DNA of 64,000 nucleotides from the NCBI GenBank assembly GCA_030267565.1, contig BRXU01000035.1, positions 372,001 through 436,000 of the forward strand, in the 5' to 3' direction. The notes under the pieces are model-generated. The model was not told the DNA's origin, did no database searches, and saw only the letters and a program-made list of their open reading frames with translations. This DNA comes from Pleodorina starrii. Its lineage: Eukaryota > Chlorophyta > Chlorophyceae > Chlamydomonadales > Volvocaceae. Both the position numbers and the translations under genes were made by a program. Below are positions 36,003-49,224 of this stretch, piece by piece (within the stretch, counting starts at the first letter, position 1; every line of letters starts with the position of its first letter).

Positions 36003-37716
36003 CACTGCAGCATCGGGGGACCGTCGTGTCGCCTGACATCCGGTGCCATTAGGGCTTGCGAAACAAAGGGGAGGGAAGGGCATATATGGTCTAGGTCGAC
36101 CATTGTGTGGCGTGTTCAAGTGCTTGCTTGCGACGGCAGGGTCTCTGAACTCGTGTTTGTTAATTGCAGCTTGGGCCTGGTACCTTGTGTTGTGGGGGGA
36201 CACATAACCGTTGCGGGGGACACCAGCCATTTTTGGCTCGTACACATGGAATGCCTCATGCCTCAAATCGAACCCTCTGCCGTCTGGCCTTGTCCCTACA
36301 TGGACGTTTCACATCTCTTATCAGCTCCTGCGCCCCCAAAACTCACGCCTACCTACCCCCTAGCCCCTTCCAACGTAAAATTTGTTATTTTGGGTTCTCC
36401 CTCCCCAAAACGCGGTTTGTGTCGCACGGGGAGGCAAGTCTTATTTCTGCGGAAGACCTTCAACGGGGAGTGATTAGCTCAAGAATCTAGCTGTACGGGT
36501 GGCTTTGTACGACAGTTGTGCAGCGTGCCCGCAGAGCTCCGAGCTGGTGTTTGTTTCCTCGTCTTTCCCGCTGTTTAGCGGTTTAGCTGCAGTCATTGCG
36601 GCCTTATTCGGAGATGCAGCCATTCACCCGCACCGCAAACGCCAAACTCCTAACCTGACAATGAACTCATTTGAGTTCAACACCTGGCAAACCGCGCGGC
36701 TGGCTTGCTGTCGTTCAGTTGTGCGTGCCGGCCTGCGGTGGTTCCCGCCCATGTGTTATACCATTTAACAATGGCACGCGACGACAACGTTGTGCGTGTG
36801 TGTGCGTGTTGTTGCGTCGTCAAATCGCCCTCGCAGTAGTTCATCATCCGTCACACCATCATGCAAGCACGGATTCAAGGAGGATGCGTCTCGCGGCGGC
36901 ATTAAGCGCTACGGGCGGCCCGTCCGCTATCATTAGTGGCGGCCCGGCTTCCAGAAGCAAGGGAGTGCACGGGTAGCTAGACCATCCACCTGCCGGCGGC
37001 CCAGGGCTTGGGTGCGACCCATGGGTCATTGAGGAGAGCTATCCATATGCAGCCCGCCGCCACTTTACGGTAGTTCATTTCGACGACCTTGGTCCGCGTC
37101 AGGGCATCGGAAGGTACCCAAAACGTTGGACAAGCAGCTGTGCTGACTGGGACCGCCTCGTAAGGGAAATGACGCGACGGGAATGATGGCGCTTTTCCAG
37201 CAGCCCGCCAGGGAAGCGCACGAGGTTAGGGGATACCAGCTTCCGATGAGGTCAGGGGGTACCCGGCACCAGAGGCAGCAGAACCCTTAACCGAAGATGA
37301 CTGCACCAACACGCACCTAAATCCAAACACACCAAACGCACTTTGCGACCAGCTCAGCGAGTGGGCGATCAAGCGGTCAAGATAGAAGCGCGGGCACACC
37401 GCAGGACGGTGGTTCACGCTGTGAAAGTGCCTGGCGCGCGCAGAGGTTGCGACTCACGCACAGAAGCACAGAAGCTTTCCGTTGCGTCCTGCTATCAATG
37501 GTTGTGGAGAACGGCGAAAAGCGACGAAGCCAGCCAGCCGATGCGTGATTGGTCATGCATCGCGCGCGCTGCTGGCCTATTTGCAAAACTGCTCCGCGAT
37601 GCAGTGGCATGGCTCGCCCCAGGGGTAGCGTACGGATAGGATGATCCTGACTGTGAGCTTGGTGTTGGCCACAGGAATTGCTCCTTGAGGGGCAAGCCAA
37701 TGTCCAAGGCCAACAT
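36003..37716. other. Intergenic region, no gene seen
   Basis: Moderately AT-rich sequence with only short overlapping frames on both strands. No motif, tRNA fold or convincing splice chain was found. It separates two plus-strand genes and may hold the 3' UTR of the first. Confidence 0.45.
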
Positions 37717-37903
37717 ACCTCAACCCTACTACGTAACTGCTACTATTGCTCAAGACTTAGGCTTTCGTCCCTTCAGGGGACCTCAACCCTTCTTGAGGGG
37801 ACCTCAACCCTACTACGTAGCTTCTACTATTGCTCAACACTTAGGCTTTCGCCCCTTGAGGGGCGAGCCAACTTGAGGGGCGAGCCATCTTGAGGGGCGA
37901 GCC
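37717..37903. repeat. Duplicated 63-bp unit plus short GAGGGGCGAGCC repeats
   Basis: Two roughly 63-bp copies begin at 37717 and 37801 with ACCTCAACCCTACTACGTA and differ at a few positions. They are followed by three imperfect copies of CTTGAGGGGCGAGCCA. CTTGAGGGG segments and their reverse complement CCCCTTGAG-type segments alternate, so the block can fold into small hairpins. It lies upstream of the gene that starts at 38259. Confidence 0.75.
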
Positions 37904-38258
37904 AATCGTGTCGTACTGAACCCACGTTGCCGCGCGTCCGGACGCCCTCTTGGCCTCGTTGATCACAATAAACTCAGAGCGTAATTGAGGAAACCATTTG
38001 CTGCAATCAAGGCAACTTTGAGGTTCCGGACAAGTGTTCATACGTTCCGACAATTTCCAGCGTCGCCGCGTGGGCAGCCCTGGTAGCTGGCCAAGCAGCC
38101 GCCGCAGCGCAAAACAGCCGCAGCGCCTTGCTGCTTGGATTCAAAAAAGGTTGCAAGAAAACGGGCTTGCAACGTTGCGCGCACGCGCAGTCAGCTTCGG
38201 AGGGCGGCGTGAGCTGCGGCGGCTCGTGGCTTTCGCCTCGCTCTGATCGGACGATCAT

Positions 38259-41200
38259 ATGGAAGCAGCGCAGCCGGTGCCGTGCCGGTCGGATGACCCC
38301 GCCTCGTTTCCCGAGCTGTTCGTGCTGTCGAGCAGCAGTGACGGCAGCAAGGGTGGTGTACTCTGCGGCTCCCAGGCGCTCCGGCTTATGTACCCGACGG
38401 AGGTACAGCACCTGGACGCCAGTGGGGCCAGAAGCACCCCCGTGCAGCTCTTCGGTCTTGTTGGCGGACAAGAGCAGGGCTACGATGTGATCTTACGGTC
38501 GAAGGGAGGAGGCTTCTGTCTGCATGGTGGCAGCATGCAGCAGCTAAAGAATGACCTTGCGGTTGAGGATGGCAAGCAGCTGCATGTCGCCGTCTTGCCC
38601 AGCGGCCACAAGGTCGTTGTGGCTGATGGCGCTGCGTAGTGAGATACTGCTGCAGGGTGCGCCTTAACAAGAACAACATCGGAGATGGCAGCGAGGACCT
38701 AAAAATCCCCGACCTCCAGGTGGAGGGGCTGCTGGGGCCCACCATGAAGCCGCCCTTCAAGGCGCAGCTGCTGGACCCGCGGGCAGTGCCAGAGGCAGCA
38801 ACCGAGGGGAGCTGCGACCTCCGGAATGCCGAGCTGGTCCGCAGACATCAGGCGACCACATGGCACGCCACCAACCTGGGCAAATGGCTGGTGCAGCAGC
38901 GTGCTGAAAAGGGCGACTTCGTTCGGCTTTGGGCGGTGGAGGGGTCAACTGCTGCCGCCCAGCAGCAGCAAGGGAACCAGCAGCAGCCGCTGGTGATAAA
39001 AGTATACGTCCGCCTAGAAGCGGCGGAGGCCACCACGGCCACCGCTGCTGCCGGTGCTGGAGGGGGTGCAGCCGCAGGGGACCCAGCCGCCGGGCAGCCG
39101 CCTCAGCAGCTGCAGCAGCAGCAGCCGCAGCAGGGACAGCAGGGACAGCGGCGACGGCAGCAGGAGGTCATCGATCTCGCTGATGACAGCGACGATGAGG
39201 GAGAGGAGCAGCAGCAGCAGCAGCTGGCCGCTCAGGCAGGCTCATCGCAAGCCGAACGGAGGGCGCGGAAGGAGGCTCGCGGCCAGCTGGATGAGCTGCA
39301 GGTGGGTGAGCGCAACCCACCATGCATGACGTGAAGGTCATAGTTGCGCCTAGGATGCAACCGAGGGGAGGGGGAGGGGGTACGTGTGTTTGGTGCGTAT
39401 GGCCGCTGCTCACAAAGGGGTGCCTCTTAATTTCGCACCTGAGCACCTGCACCTGGTCTGCACGGAACGAATCTGTGTCCTTCAGGCTGAGCTGGAGGCC
39501 GAACGGAGGGCGCGGAAGGAGGTTCGCGGTCAGTTGGATGAGCTGCAGGTGGGTGAGCGCAACCCACCATGCATGACGTGAAGGTCGTAGTTGCGACTAG
39601 GATGCAACCGAGGGGAGGGGTTACGTGTGTTTGGTGCATATGGCCGCTGCTCACAAAGGGGCGCCTCTAAATTTCGCACCTGAGCACCTGCGCCTGGCCT
39701 GCATGGAACGAATCTGTGTCCTTCAGGCTGATCTGGAGGCCGAACGGAGCGCGCGGCACGAGGCTCGCGGCCAGTTGGACGAGCTGCAGGTGGGTGAGCG
39801 CAACCCACCATGCATGACGTGAAGGTCGTAGTTGCGACTACGATGCAACCGAGGGGAGGGGGTACGTGTGTTTGGTGCATATGGCCGCTGCTCACAAAGG
39901 GGCGCCTCTTAATTTCGCACCTGAGCACCTGCACCTGACCTGCATGGAACGAATCTGTGTCCTTCAGGCTGATCTGGAGGCCGAACGGAGGGCGCGGAAG
40001 GAGGTTCGCGGCCAGTTGGACGAGCTGCAGGTGGGTGAGCGCAACCCACCATGCATGACGTGAAGGTCGTAGTTGCGACTAGGATGCAACCGAGGGGAGG
40101 GGTTACGTGTGTTTGGTGCATATGGCCGCTGCTCACAAAGGGGCGCCTCTAAATTTCGCACCTGAGCACCTGCGCCTGGCCTGCATGGAACGAATCTGTG
40201 TCCTTCAGGCTGATCTGGAGGCCGAACGGAGCGCGCGGCACGAGGCTCGCGGCCAGTTGGACGAGCTGCAGGTGGGTGAGCGCAACCCACCATGCATGAC
40301 GTGAAGGTCGTAGTTGCGACTACGATGCAACCGAGGGGAGGGGGTACGTGTGTTTGGTGCATATGGCCGCTGCTCACAAAGGGGCGCCTCTTAATTTCGC
40401 ACCTGAGCACCTGCACCTGACCTGCATGGAACGAATCTGTGTCCTTCAGGCTGATCTGGAGGCCGAACGGAGGGCGCGGAAGGAGGTTCGCGGCCAGTTG
40501 GACGAGCTGCAGGTGGGTGAGCGCAACCCACCATGCATGACGTGAAGGTCGTAGTTGCGACTAGAATGAAACCAAGGGAGCAGGTGCAAGGAAACGTCGG
40601 ACCGGGCATTTTCACAGCGAAGTCCATGGCTTCATGGGAAAAGCTTGTGCACGCTGGTGCACGTGACAAACTTTCAGCTGGCAAGCACCATTTGATGCCT
40701 GCTGATCTGCTTGTCCGCCAGAGGTAGGCGAGAGGAACGACAGAGGCGCAAAGCTTCAGTAACAGTGTCAAAGCACCCCCCGCTGCACTGCACCCGGTCT
40801 CTCCCTCCACACCCGTGCCGCCATAGGACATACGCGCCAAGCTGGAAGCCACGATCAACAGCCTCAAGAGCAGCCAGGAAATCACCGCCCGCGAGCTGGT
40901 CGACAGGCAGGGGCAGCTCCGGGAGCTGGAGAGCAGGGCTGAGAAGCAGCACGAGGAGGCACAACACTACAAGCAGGTACACACACTGCGGTGGCGGCCG
41001 CGGACTGCTCGACTGGCTTCGTTGTACCGCCCATTACAGTTGTGTGCACAGCTGCCCATGAGCTGTGTTTGCACTGATCAACAACGCAACATATCTGGCC
41101 GCAGGAAGCTGAGCGCGCCGCTTGCGAGATGGCCTCCCTGCGCACGGAGCTGGATCAGGCCCACGCTGCCGCCACCGCTGCCGACGCCAAGGTCGCCCAG

Positions 41201-44200
41201 CTCAGCTCCATGGTTGCCAATTACGAGGCCACATGCAAGGAGCTGGACATGACTATGCAGGTGCGTCGGTACTGGCTTCCTAATCATGATGGCTGCGAGG
41301 TGATGTCGCTGGCAGACCATTGGCGGGTCGTGCAAGGGGGCAGGAAACATCAAAGGCCCTGCTGCGGGCAAGCAATGCAGTGCGCCGCCGGGTCGCCCCC
41401 GGGGAGCTGGGATCGGGTCTGTCCATTCCTGCGGGACCCACCGGCAACATCCACTGCACTCTGCACATGTCTTACATTGGAGTTGTCTGCCAAAACATGC
41501 CCAAGCACGAGTGAGTTTTATGCTGGGCCCGTGGGCCGTATGAATCCTTAATAAGGAGGAAGTGAGGGGTGCTACCGTGTGCTGTGTTCGCAAGTACTGT
41601 TGTTTTGGCCCGGGACGTGTTTGGCCTTCCCTAACCGAAGCATGATTCTGGCCCCGAACTGCTGGCGTGTTTCTGCATGCGACTGCGACTTGGCGTTCCA
41701 GGTGGCCTTGGCCAAGGCGCGGGCAACTGGCTTGGAGGAGCAGGTGGCACACTTGCAGGTACGTACCGGTTCATGGAGGTGCTGGGCGCCGGGACGGAAA
41801 CAATCGCCATGCCAGTACTGGTTTTCGACCGCTGTAAAGCCCGTAACGCTGACAATGAGCTACCCTCGCTGCCGACGTTTGTGTTGGCCACCCTGCAGGA
41901 CGAGCTGGCCGTGGCTCAAGGCCTCCAAGAGCAGGTGGGGCGTGTGCCGGGCGCTGAATCTTGCAGTCGCTACCGCATATTCAACGGAGGTTCCCAGGAC
42001 ACCGAGTTATCTTCAACAAAGGAGAGGCACAGCAAAAAGGGATACCCGCCATCAGACACCCACACGATGGACTAGTCCGCACAGATCCCGCTGATATCCT
42101 CGATGCCCTACATACATATTTTTCACGCCAGGCGGCCCCAGCCATTGGGGCCCGCACAGGGAAATTCCTACCAGAAGACGTGCATAGGCAATACCCATGG
42201 GCCGAGGCCTACGCCCCAGACACGTTCACACTTCATGCGTACGACGCGCCTGGTAACCATGCCCTGCTCCCGCATATCGCCGACCCCACCAATTTCGACA
42301 CTTGCATTCAGTTTCTCTCCCGTAACAAGGCGCCTGGGCCTGATGGCATACCCAATGAATTACTCAAAGCTCTCCCTGCCCCCTTAAAATGTGACATACA
42401 TAACCTGCTGATCCTCATGTGGGTCAAAGCAGAAACACCTTTACCCTGGACAACGTCAGACACAGTCCTTATACCTAAGCCGAACGGCGACCCCCTCCTC
42501 ATTAAAAATAAGAGACCCATAGCCCTCGCCAACACGCTCTATAAATTATGGACAAGTCTCATCACGCTGTCCACATCCAAGTTTGCACCTTCTGCTGACC
42601 TCTTCAGTGAAGCCCAAGAAGGCTTCCTTAAACACAGAAACACTGAACGCCAAATCCTCAATCTCCTGCACAGCATAGAAGACGCGGGCCTCACCCGACG
42701 AGACCTATACATCCTATACGTTGACTTCTCGAGTGCTTTTAACACCATCGACCACGATAAGCTATTGCAGATTATGTATGACCTAGGCCTACCACTGGAC
42801 CTGATCGAGGTTGTACGCTATCTCTACAGCCAAGCACGCACATGCATTCGTACCGAGCACGGACGGACACCCGACATCCACATCGAACGAGGAACAGTGC
42901 AGGGCGACACGCTCTCCCCGCTACTCTTCATCATTTTTCTTGAGCCCCTTCTGCGATGGCTACATGTTGGCGGCCGAGGCTACAAGTACGGTTGCTTAAC
43001 GGACAAAGATAACGAAAGATACCATTGTAGCTCCGCTGCTTACGCAGATGATCTAGCAGCAATAACCAACACGCTCTCAGACCTTACGACTCAATGCGAA
43101 AAAATAGGCAAATATGCAAAGTGGGCAGGCCTGGAAGTGAACCACGAGAAATGTGCCGTGTCCGCCATTTTACACAAGACATCGTGGGACGTCAAACTAC
43201 CACATGGCCCGACGTGCGACAGAACACTACAATCTGCCCTGAAAGATAAAATAAGAATAAACGGCAAAACAATACCATACAAACACCCGGGGCAAGCATA
43301 CAAATACCTAGGTGTTCACATAGCCCTGACCCTAAACTGGGCAGCGCAAATGGAGTATGTCAAAGAAAAGATTCGCACGAGGGGACATGACATTGCCACG
43401 TCCCTCGCATCCCCTGACCAACGCCTACGAATGATCCAGACCTGTATCCAGCCCGCAATTGCGTACAGCTTCCCCACAATGGCATACACGAACAATGATA
43501 TCAAAATCCTCGATAGTATGGTCACACGCGTCGCAAAACAGAGCTACGGACTCAAAATGGGCTTCTGCACCCGTGCAATTCTGCTCCCACAGGAACAGTA
43601 CGGCCTGGGACTTGGCTCGTTCTTACCCATTTACGTACGTAAGGCCACCAGGGCCCTGGTGCTCTCTCTTAACGATCAAGGGCGGCTCGGTGTCGTAACC
43701 CGTGCACTACTAGAACTGCAAGCCAAACGCGCAGGCACCCTTGAAGCACATGCGTATCGGGCGGAAAGTCATTTTTACTGTACCCTCAAGCAACTCACTC
43801 TCACGCGAGCTCATGGGCTCACAATCACCACTATGGGTAAAGAATACACTACTACCCTACACAGCCTAGCCGCCCTTGCTGATGCAATGGGTACATACCC
43901 AGGCACTACCGACCCGGTCATCCCGTATCGGTACATTCTCCCCCTGATTGAGATTGGACTTGATCTCCGTAGTCTAGTAGACATGAACAATGACCGGTAT
44001 CTGATCGACACCACAGCCTTAAAAAGTCTTACCAATGGGAGAGCGCGGCACCGACACCTTGTCTCTCTTAACCGCCTGAGCCTTGCACTAAGCGCCACAG
44101 GGGAAAACCCATCCAAATGCAATCACGAACGACCCCTCCCCCATCGCGACAGGAAGCTACCCGATTTCCCCGTTATCAGCAGCCTTGTTCGTAACAACCT

Positions 44201-47200
44201 GTCACCCACCCCCGCCTCACAACGCCTCATCACTGAATTCCTGCGGGCACGCGCCAACACATACCAACCCAACATAAACACCGAACATACACATCACACA
44301 GTTGTACCTGGACGGTGGGTTAAACACGGCCACGATGAATTCTTCGTGCCTGATGCGACGCCACCCACTCAAACCACACACGAAGACCGCCACGTGCCCC
44401 ATAATGCCGACCCCCCCGAACATGGGATCCCAGAAAACACCGACCCTGATGACCCGATGGATGGTACCACGGACAAAACCCAACAAGCAGCCGCAAACCC
44501 TCCTAATCCGCATGGTAACACCCTGACACAACCTCCCAACCAACCCAAACGCCGCATCCAATCTCTACCATCAGCGCCTGATGGCGAGGATGGGGAGCCT
44601 AACAAGAAAGCCCGCCAACTACAAAGGACAAGTCAGCGACGAAAATGCACCCCGGCTGTGAGGCGGCGAAACTGGATAGCCGCGAACACACGCACAAGCA
44701 ACCCCAAAATAAAAGACGACCACGTACGGATGGGAGAAGCTGTTCACGAAGATGAAGAGGCCAACCCTGGTCACACTCGCTTCGCCATGAGTGCCCGATC
44801 CTTCTTTACAAACCTTATGTTAGCTGTCCCTACACTGGGACGAGGCTCTCCGACAAACTCAACCCCTGTCCTAACACGGCAGAGATCGCTCTCCACGAAG
44901 CTACAGAACACAATGCAGCTTCTTGCAACCCAGTCGCACAACAACCCTATCCTAAAGAAACTACAAACACACCCTCTAATCGAGCATGCCAACACCCAGC
45001 CCGACGACAACGCAGAGCCCCCCTCGGAAAACCAACTGCCTACACTGCAACGCAGGACAACCTTGAAGCAGGTAAACTGGCGACTGGCACGAAAGCAATT
45101 GCTTCGTGTAAACCCCCCGCTAACAGATCGCCAGCACCCAGATAGCACTCTGGCTAACCAGCTCGTGTGCAGCCTCTACTCTGATTGTGAGTTTGTTGAA
45201 CGAATCATCTACGGACCATTCCGAAAGCGAGAAACCGTAGAGCCAAAAACACGGTGCAAACGCCCCAATAAGAAACGCCCAACCACCATCGACCTCACCG
45301 AGACAGGGGACCCACAGGACAAAGGCACGACGATGGAAGTTGACGGAGGTATGCGTAAGAACACTACTGGTGCGGGAGCACCCAATCCAACACCAAGAAA
45401 TATAGACGGCCGCCTGGCTGGCGGCCCAAGCAGCACACACGCGGACTACTACAGAGTACAGTGGTGCAACACTATCGTGTGTGCAGGCGCGATCAGTGCC
45501 TACCGGCTGCTTAACTACCATGCCAAAGCGAGCAAGAACACGATAGCCAAGTACGGACGCGGAGCTGGAAGATACTTACACGAAGTCTCTTGGGAAGACT
45601 CAGACATGCCTCTCCGCGACATTCAAGGGCAACACAACTGGCCCACCTTACTCGCCACCCACCAAGTGCGTAATGCAACGCAGACCACCGTCAAACTCCC
45701 ACCAGCCCCACTTGATACTCACCTTTCCAATGCGCAACGACAAGGCAGATGGGACCCCCCGAGCGCTGATACGAGTGCACGCACCAGGCGTACACTAACA
45801 CATGTGACAATCAACACGGTACCCTGCAACCCAGACAGAGATATAAAACCACCTGGGAAATACGTAATCATACCAGGGGAGCCTAGCGACTCCGAACTTC
45901 ACGTGTATGACCCAACTGGCGCCTGGATAGGAAGTCTCCAAATCGACCGGGTGCGCTCCCTTTATGCACGATACCAGCACTCACGGCAAACCAGGCCCGA
46001 TGCCCACAACAAGTTAGCTGCCAGAGGAGGCTTTCATGAGGACGTAGCCAAACTCCTGTTAAGATACAAAATCACACCTCAAAAGAAACACAGGAATGGA
46101 CGACCAGGTGTCGGCACACACCAGAATCAAGCAACAATCAGAACCTGCCCCGAGAACCAAGTCACAATATGTCCTGAGCTTAGCGTTGTACTACAAGACG
46201 CGACACAAACAACTTGTGAGAGGTTTGCATCACCTCTCAACGTCGATAACTCCACGACACAGTACTTCAGCGCGTACGGGGAGGACCAACTCTTCGGAGC
46301 AAACCTCGACGCGTACTCGCAGCTTTTCAACGGACTGTCCATTGCCCACCCGGACCCCACCCCTGAGGCGTCAAACCATGCGCTTGCCTGGGCAATTCTC
46401 TCGGCACAGGAAGCATCGGACAACCCTGAACCGACATTGACTATCCTTATTCTGAAGTACAGCCTGAACGGCCCATATAGCAAGCATATGGGAAACCCCG
46501 CAGTGCGGCGCCTAGGTCGCGTCCCAGCAACCCATGAGCTCGCGAAATTGCAACAGGGTAGAGGAAGCACGACGGCCGCAACGGCTTACAAATCCGGTCT
46601 CGACGTCATAGCAGTCGGCAACATCAGCGGCCTTGCTCTCCTTACGCACACAATCGGTCCTAAGATTGCAATGAACACTGACAACCTGCTGGGACGTGAC
46701 CAACCCCAACGAACACCTGGCCCCTGCCCAACACCAGACCGCACCCGGTGGGCAAAGCGACACCTACATGAACTACGAAAAGGGCAGTCTAACCCGGCCT
46801 TCAGCACTACAGCCTGGGAGATCGAGCGGACAACACCAGGACAGCGGTACCGCCTGTCTGACAGCCAACCAGTGCATACCCGCCTACGATATGCTCCCAA
46901 AATCGGGCTGTACACCGACGGTAGCTGTGTCAAGGACCCAGAACACGACCTGAACATCCTAGGGGCAGCCATCTACGACGCTGCCACCGACCGTTTGCAC
47001 CATGTGGCACCCAACGGCAAGGGGCCCACCAATACCAATCACACGCGCTGAACTTGCTGCCATACATCAAGCGTTGAAGTTATACGCCAACTACGATGAC
47101 TGCCTGTACCTCTTTACAGACTCTGCAGCCTCTCTTCATCTCACCCGGCGTGCCATCGTTGAAAAATCCAAACTCCACATTAGCAAACACAAGGAACTGC

Positions 47201-49224
47201 TACTTAACATCGACGAGTTACTATGGCACAGGGCTTCACAGGGACTCCGAACCGTGCTACTCAAAGTCAAAGCGCACGCTAACGCCTCACTCGGCAATGA
47301 TAAAGCCGACCAAGGGGCAACCGCCGTCGCAAAAGGCGATGCTGAAGCCACACTAACCGAAGAAAGTGACAATAACCCCTTCGATAAAATCTTCTGGTTT
47401 CGTCAAACCACGACCGAGCTGTACGGTAACGACCTCAACCGTGGCATAACAATTCTCCTCAACAAAACCACCCATCATGGCTTTACGCCCTCGGGCGTAT
47501 ATACGGATCTATGGGAAAAAGCCAGCCCTAAACTCTGCGCACGAACTAGCAACTTGACGATCACCCGCGGAGGCGGACACAGCCTTTTTAAGCGAGTATT
47601 CGACTACAGGTGGGGCCAATTATGGCACGCCGGCCTTGCCAAGCGGTATGGCATACCAACAAAACACCTAGAAGTGCACACCAACACCGCGAAGGAGAGC
47701 AAAGCCCCCTGCCCCCTATGCGGCCTACCAGATTCAGGCGGACATATTCTGGGAGGATGCAAAGAAACTGGTCACATAGCCATGTACATAAAACGGCACA
47801 ACGCCGCTGCCCTGCTTATCGCAGATACCATACACAAAGGCAGGTATGGTGGATGCTACACCATCATTGACGCCTGCGCAGAAGACGCCAGCCCGGAATA
47901 CTCATCTGGCACTCGACTGCCGAAATGGCTTTTACCCAATATCCCGGAAAAAAAGAGGAAGAAAATGCGACCAGATCTCCTTCTTATCCCGACCCTACCA
48001 CTATCGACCACAGAGCAAACCACACCGTACAACGGACCACCGGACCGCTCAAAACACACAGTATTTGTGATCGAGATAGGATACACAGGGGACCTCCGAC
48101 ATGATGAAAAGAATGAGCAAAAAGCAAAACAGCACGCGAAGCTAGCCCGCAGGCTCAAGGCCAACGGCTGGAAAGTGCGGTATACACCGAAGGAAGCCAT
48201 CACACTTGGATTCGGTGGGACGATCCGCAATGACCTAAAGCCCCTTATCACCGAGCTCGGCGTGCCACCAGACACTGCCACACAATGCTGCGCGCGCCTT
48301 CATGACCTCGCAATCAAGTACCTGAATAACATAGTCCTACGGCGACGCTCCCTCGAGGGACCCACATGCTACACGTCCAATCGTCAAGGGGTAGGGTAAG
48401 GTTGTTTTTTGTGGAGCTCCCCTGGTGGTGGCGGCGTACAGGCTCCTAGTCGAGCCTCATCGCACCCGCCCCCATAAACCACGCCAGGGTTTTGGCCCGG
48501 CGTAATATTATTATTATTATTCAACGGAGGTTCCCAGCGGTGGCAGTCGTTTTTCCGCTGAGGAGGGGCCTTCTCGCCAGCCTGGAGCCCGTGTGCCTGC
48601 CGTGTTAGCTGTATGTCGCGAGCCATGGCAGCCGCCAAGGGTGTAGCCAACAGACTACCTGCGTTTGGCAATCATAACAGCGTTCCCCTGAGCATAATGC
48701 ACCCACATGAACCAGCATTTTGTGATCAAGTTCTTTCGCCCGGAAAAAACGCGCATGCATGTCGGTCTTACTTTGCATTTATCCTGATTACTCCCAAGTC
48801 CATCAACTTGGCCGTGTTGCTGCTCTGCTCCGGTCAGGTGGAGGTGCTGCGGCGTGAGGTGGCGCTGAGGGATCGCCAAGTGGCGGAGTTGGCGCGTGCG
48901 CTCGTGCGGGAACAGGGGCGGTGGTTTCCACAGTGGAGGGAGAGCCGGGGTTCCCGCTGCCCATGGGCGCCGGGGCTGGTGTGGCCGGAAGCTCCGCACC
49001 GAAGGCCGATGCTCCCACCGCTCAGGCAGGCCCGCGCCACCACAGCTAAAATCATCGCACGTGTACATGGATGTCAGCATCTCGTTTCGCCGGCGGACCC
49101 AGGGCCGGTTCAGGCCCCGGCGGCCGAGGTTGTGTCGAACGTCGATGATGAGGAGGCGCCGCCGGAGGCGCGTGCACACCCACGCAAGGCGGAAGGGGAG
49201 GTTGCAGCGTGCTGGGAGCGATAA
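38259..49224 (+). CDS. Coiled-coil protein with possible B3-like N-terminus, LINE-interrupted intron
   Basis: Model: 38259-38635, 38656-39301, five 63-bp exons (39486-39548, 39727-39789, 39968-40030, 40209-40271, 40450-40512), 40827-40976, 41105-41260, 41702-41758, 41899-41934 and 48838-49224; about 707 residues. Every exon from the second junction on starts and ends in phase 0. The N-terminus holds two segments (HKVVV region; WHATNLGKWLVQQRAEKGDF then PLVIKVYV) that loosely resemble B3 DNA-binding folds, a weak guess. A Gln-rich linker and acidic IDLADDSDDEGEE follow. The rest is heptad-rich coiled coil, first as repeats of LEAERRARKEVRGQLDELQ, then unique exons. A coiled-coil and nuclear scaffold-like role is possible but not shown. 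The first junction needs a 20-nt intron (38636-38655) or hides a frameshift. The last intron holds a 6.5-kb LINE. TGTAA follows the stop by 149 nt. Confidence 0.65.
39245..40550 (+). repeat. 241-bp tandem exon-plus-intron duplications
   Basis: Starting at the end of the long exon, six copies of one coding segment recur with a 241-bp period (exon starts 39486, 39727, 39968, 40209, 40450). Each full copy is a 63-bp phase-0 exon, encoding 21 residues or three heptads, plus its intron. Copies alternate between two types (ADLEAERSARHEARGQ versus ADLEAERRARKEVRGQ), so the most recent duplication unit was 482 bp. Confidence 0.92.
41998..48399 (+). pseudogene. LINE polyprotein: RT, RNase H, zinc finger, restriction-like endonuclease; frameshifted
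   Basis: RT motifs: APGPDGIPNELLKAL (about 42330), DFSSAFNTIDHDKLL (42725), GTVQGDTLSPLLF (42893) and YADDLAAI (43041). Then about 900 residues with no domain I recognise, rich in Pro/Thr/Asn and basic stretches. RNase H begins LYTDGSC (46909), but the frame ends at 47051; it resumes in another frame at ITRAELAAIHQAL (about 47036), so one small indel breaks the enzyme. VKAHANASLGNDKAD is the distal RNase H motif. CPLCGLPDSGGHILGGC plus a downstream His forms a zinc finger (47710-47780). RPDLLLIP (about 47970) followed by VFVIEIGYTG (48063) and a Lys-rich helix fits a PD-(D/E)xK nuclease. The upstream part of the frame is open into host intron by chance. Confidence 0.88.
41998..48517 (+). mobile_element. 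Dualen/RandI-like non-LTR retrotransposon, 5'-truncated
   Basis: About 6520 bp flanked by a 20-bp target duplication, core TTCAACGGAGGTTCCCAG, at 41978-41997 and 48518-48537. The 3' end is an (ATT)n tail at about 48506-48520. Domain order is reverse transcriptase, a long linker, RNase H, a CCxH-type zinc finger and a restriction-like endonuclease, as in the Dualen (RandI) clade known from Chlamydomonas. The apurinic endonuclease expected at the N-terminus is absent because the copy starts just upstream of the RT domain, a typical 5' truncation during target-primed insertion. It sits in the last intron of the coiled-coil gene in the same orientation. Confidence 0.9.

Noticed and set aside
42000..48400. 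An LTR element or DIRS element instead of a LINE
   Set aside because: No LTRs, protease or recombinase; RT motifs, 5' truncation, the (ATT)n tail and a 20-bp target duplication fit a non-LTR element.
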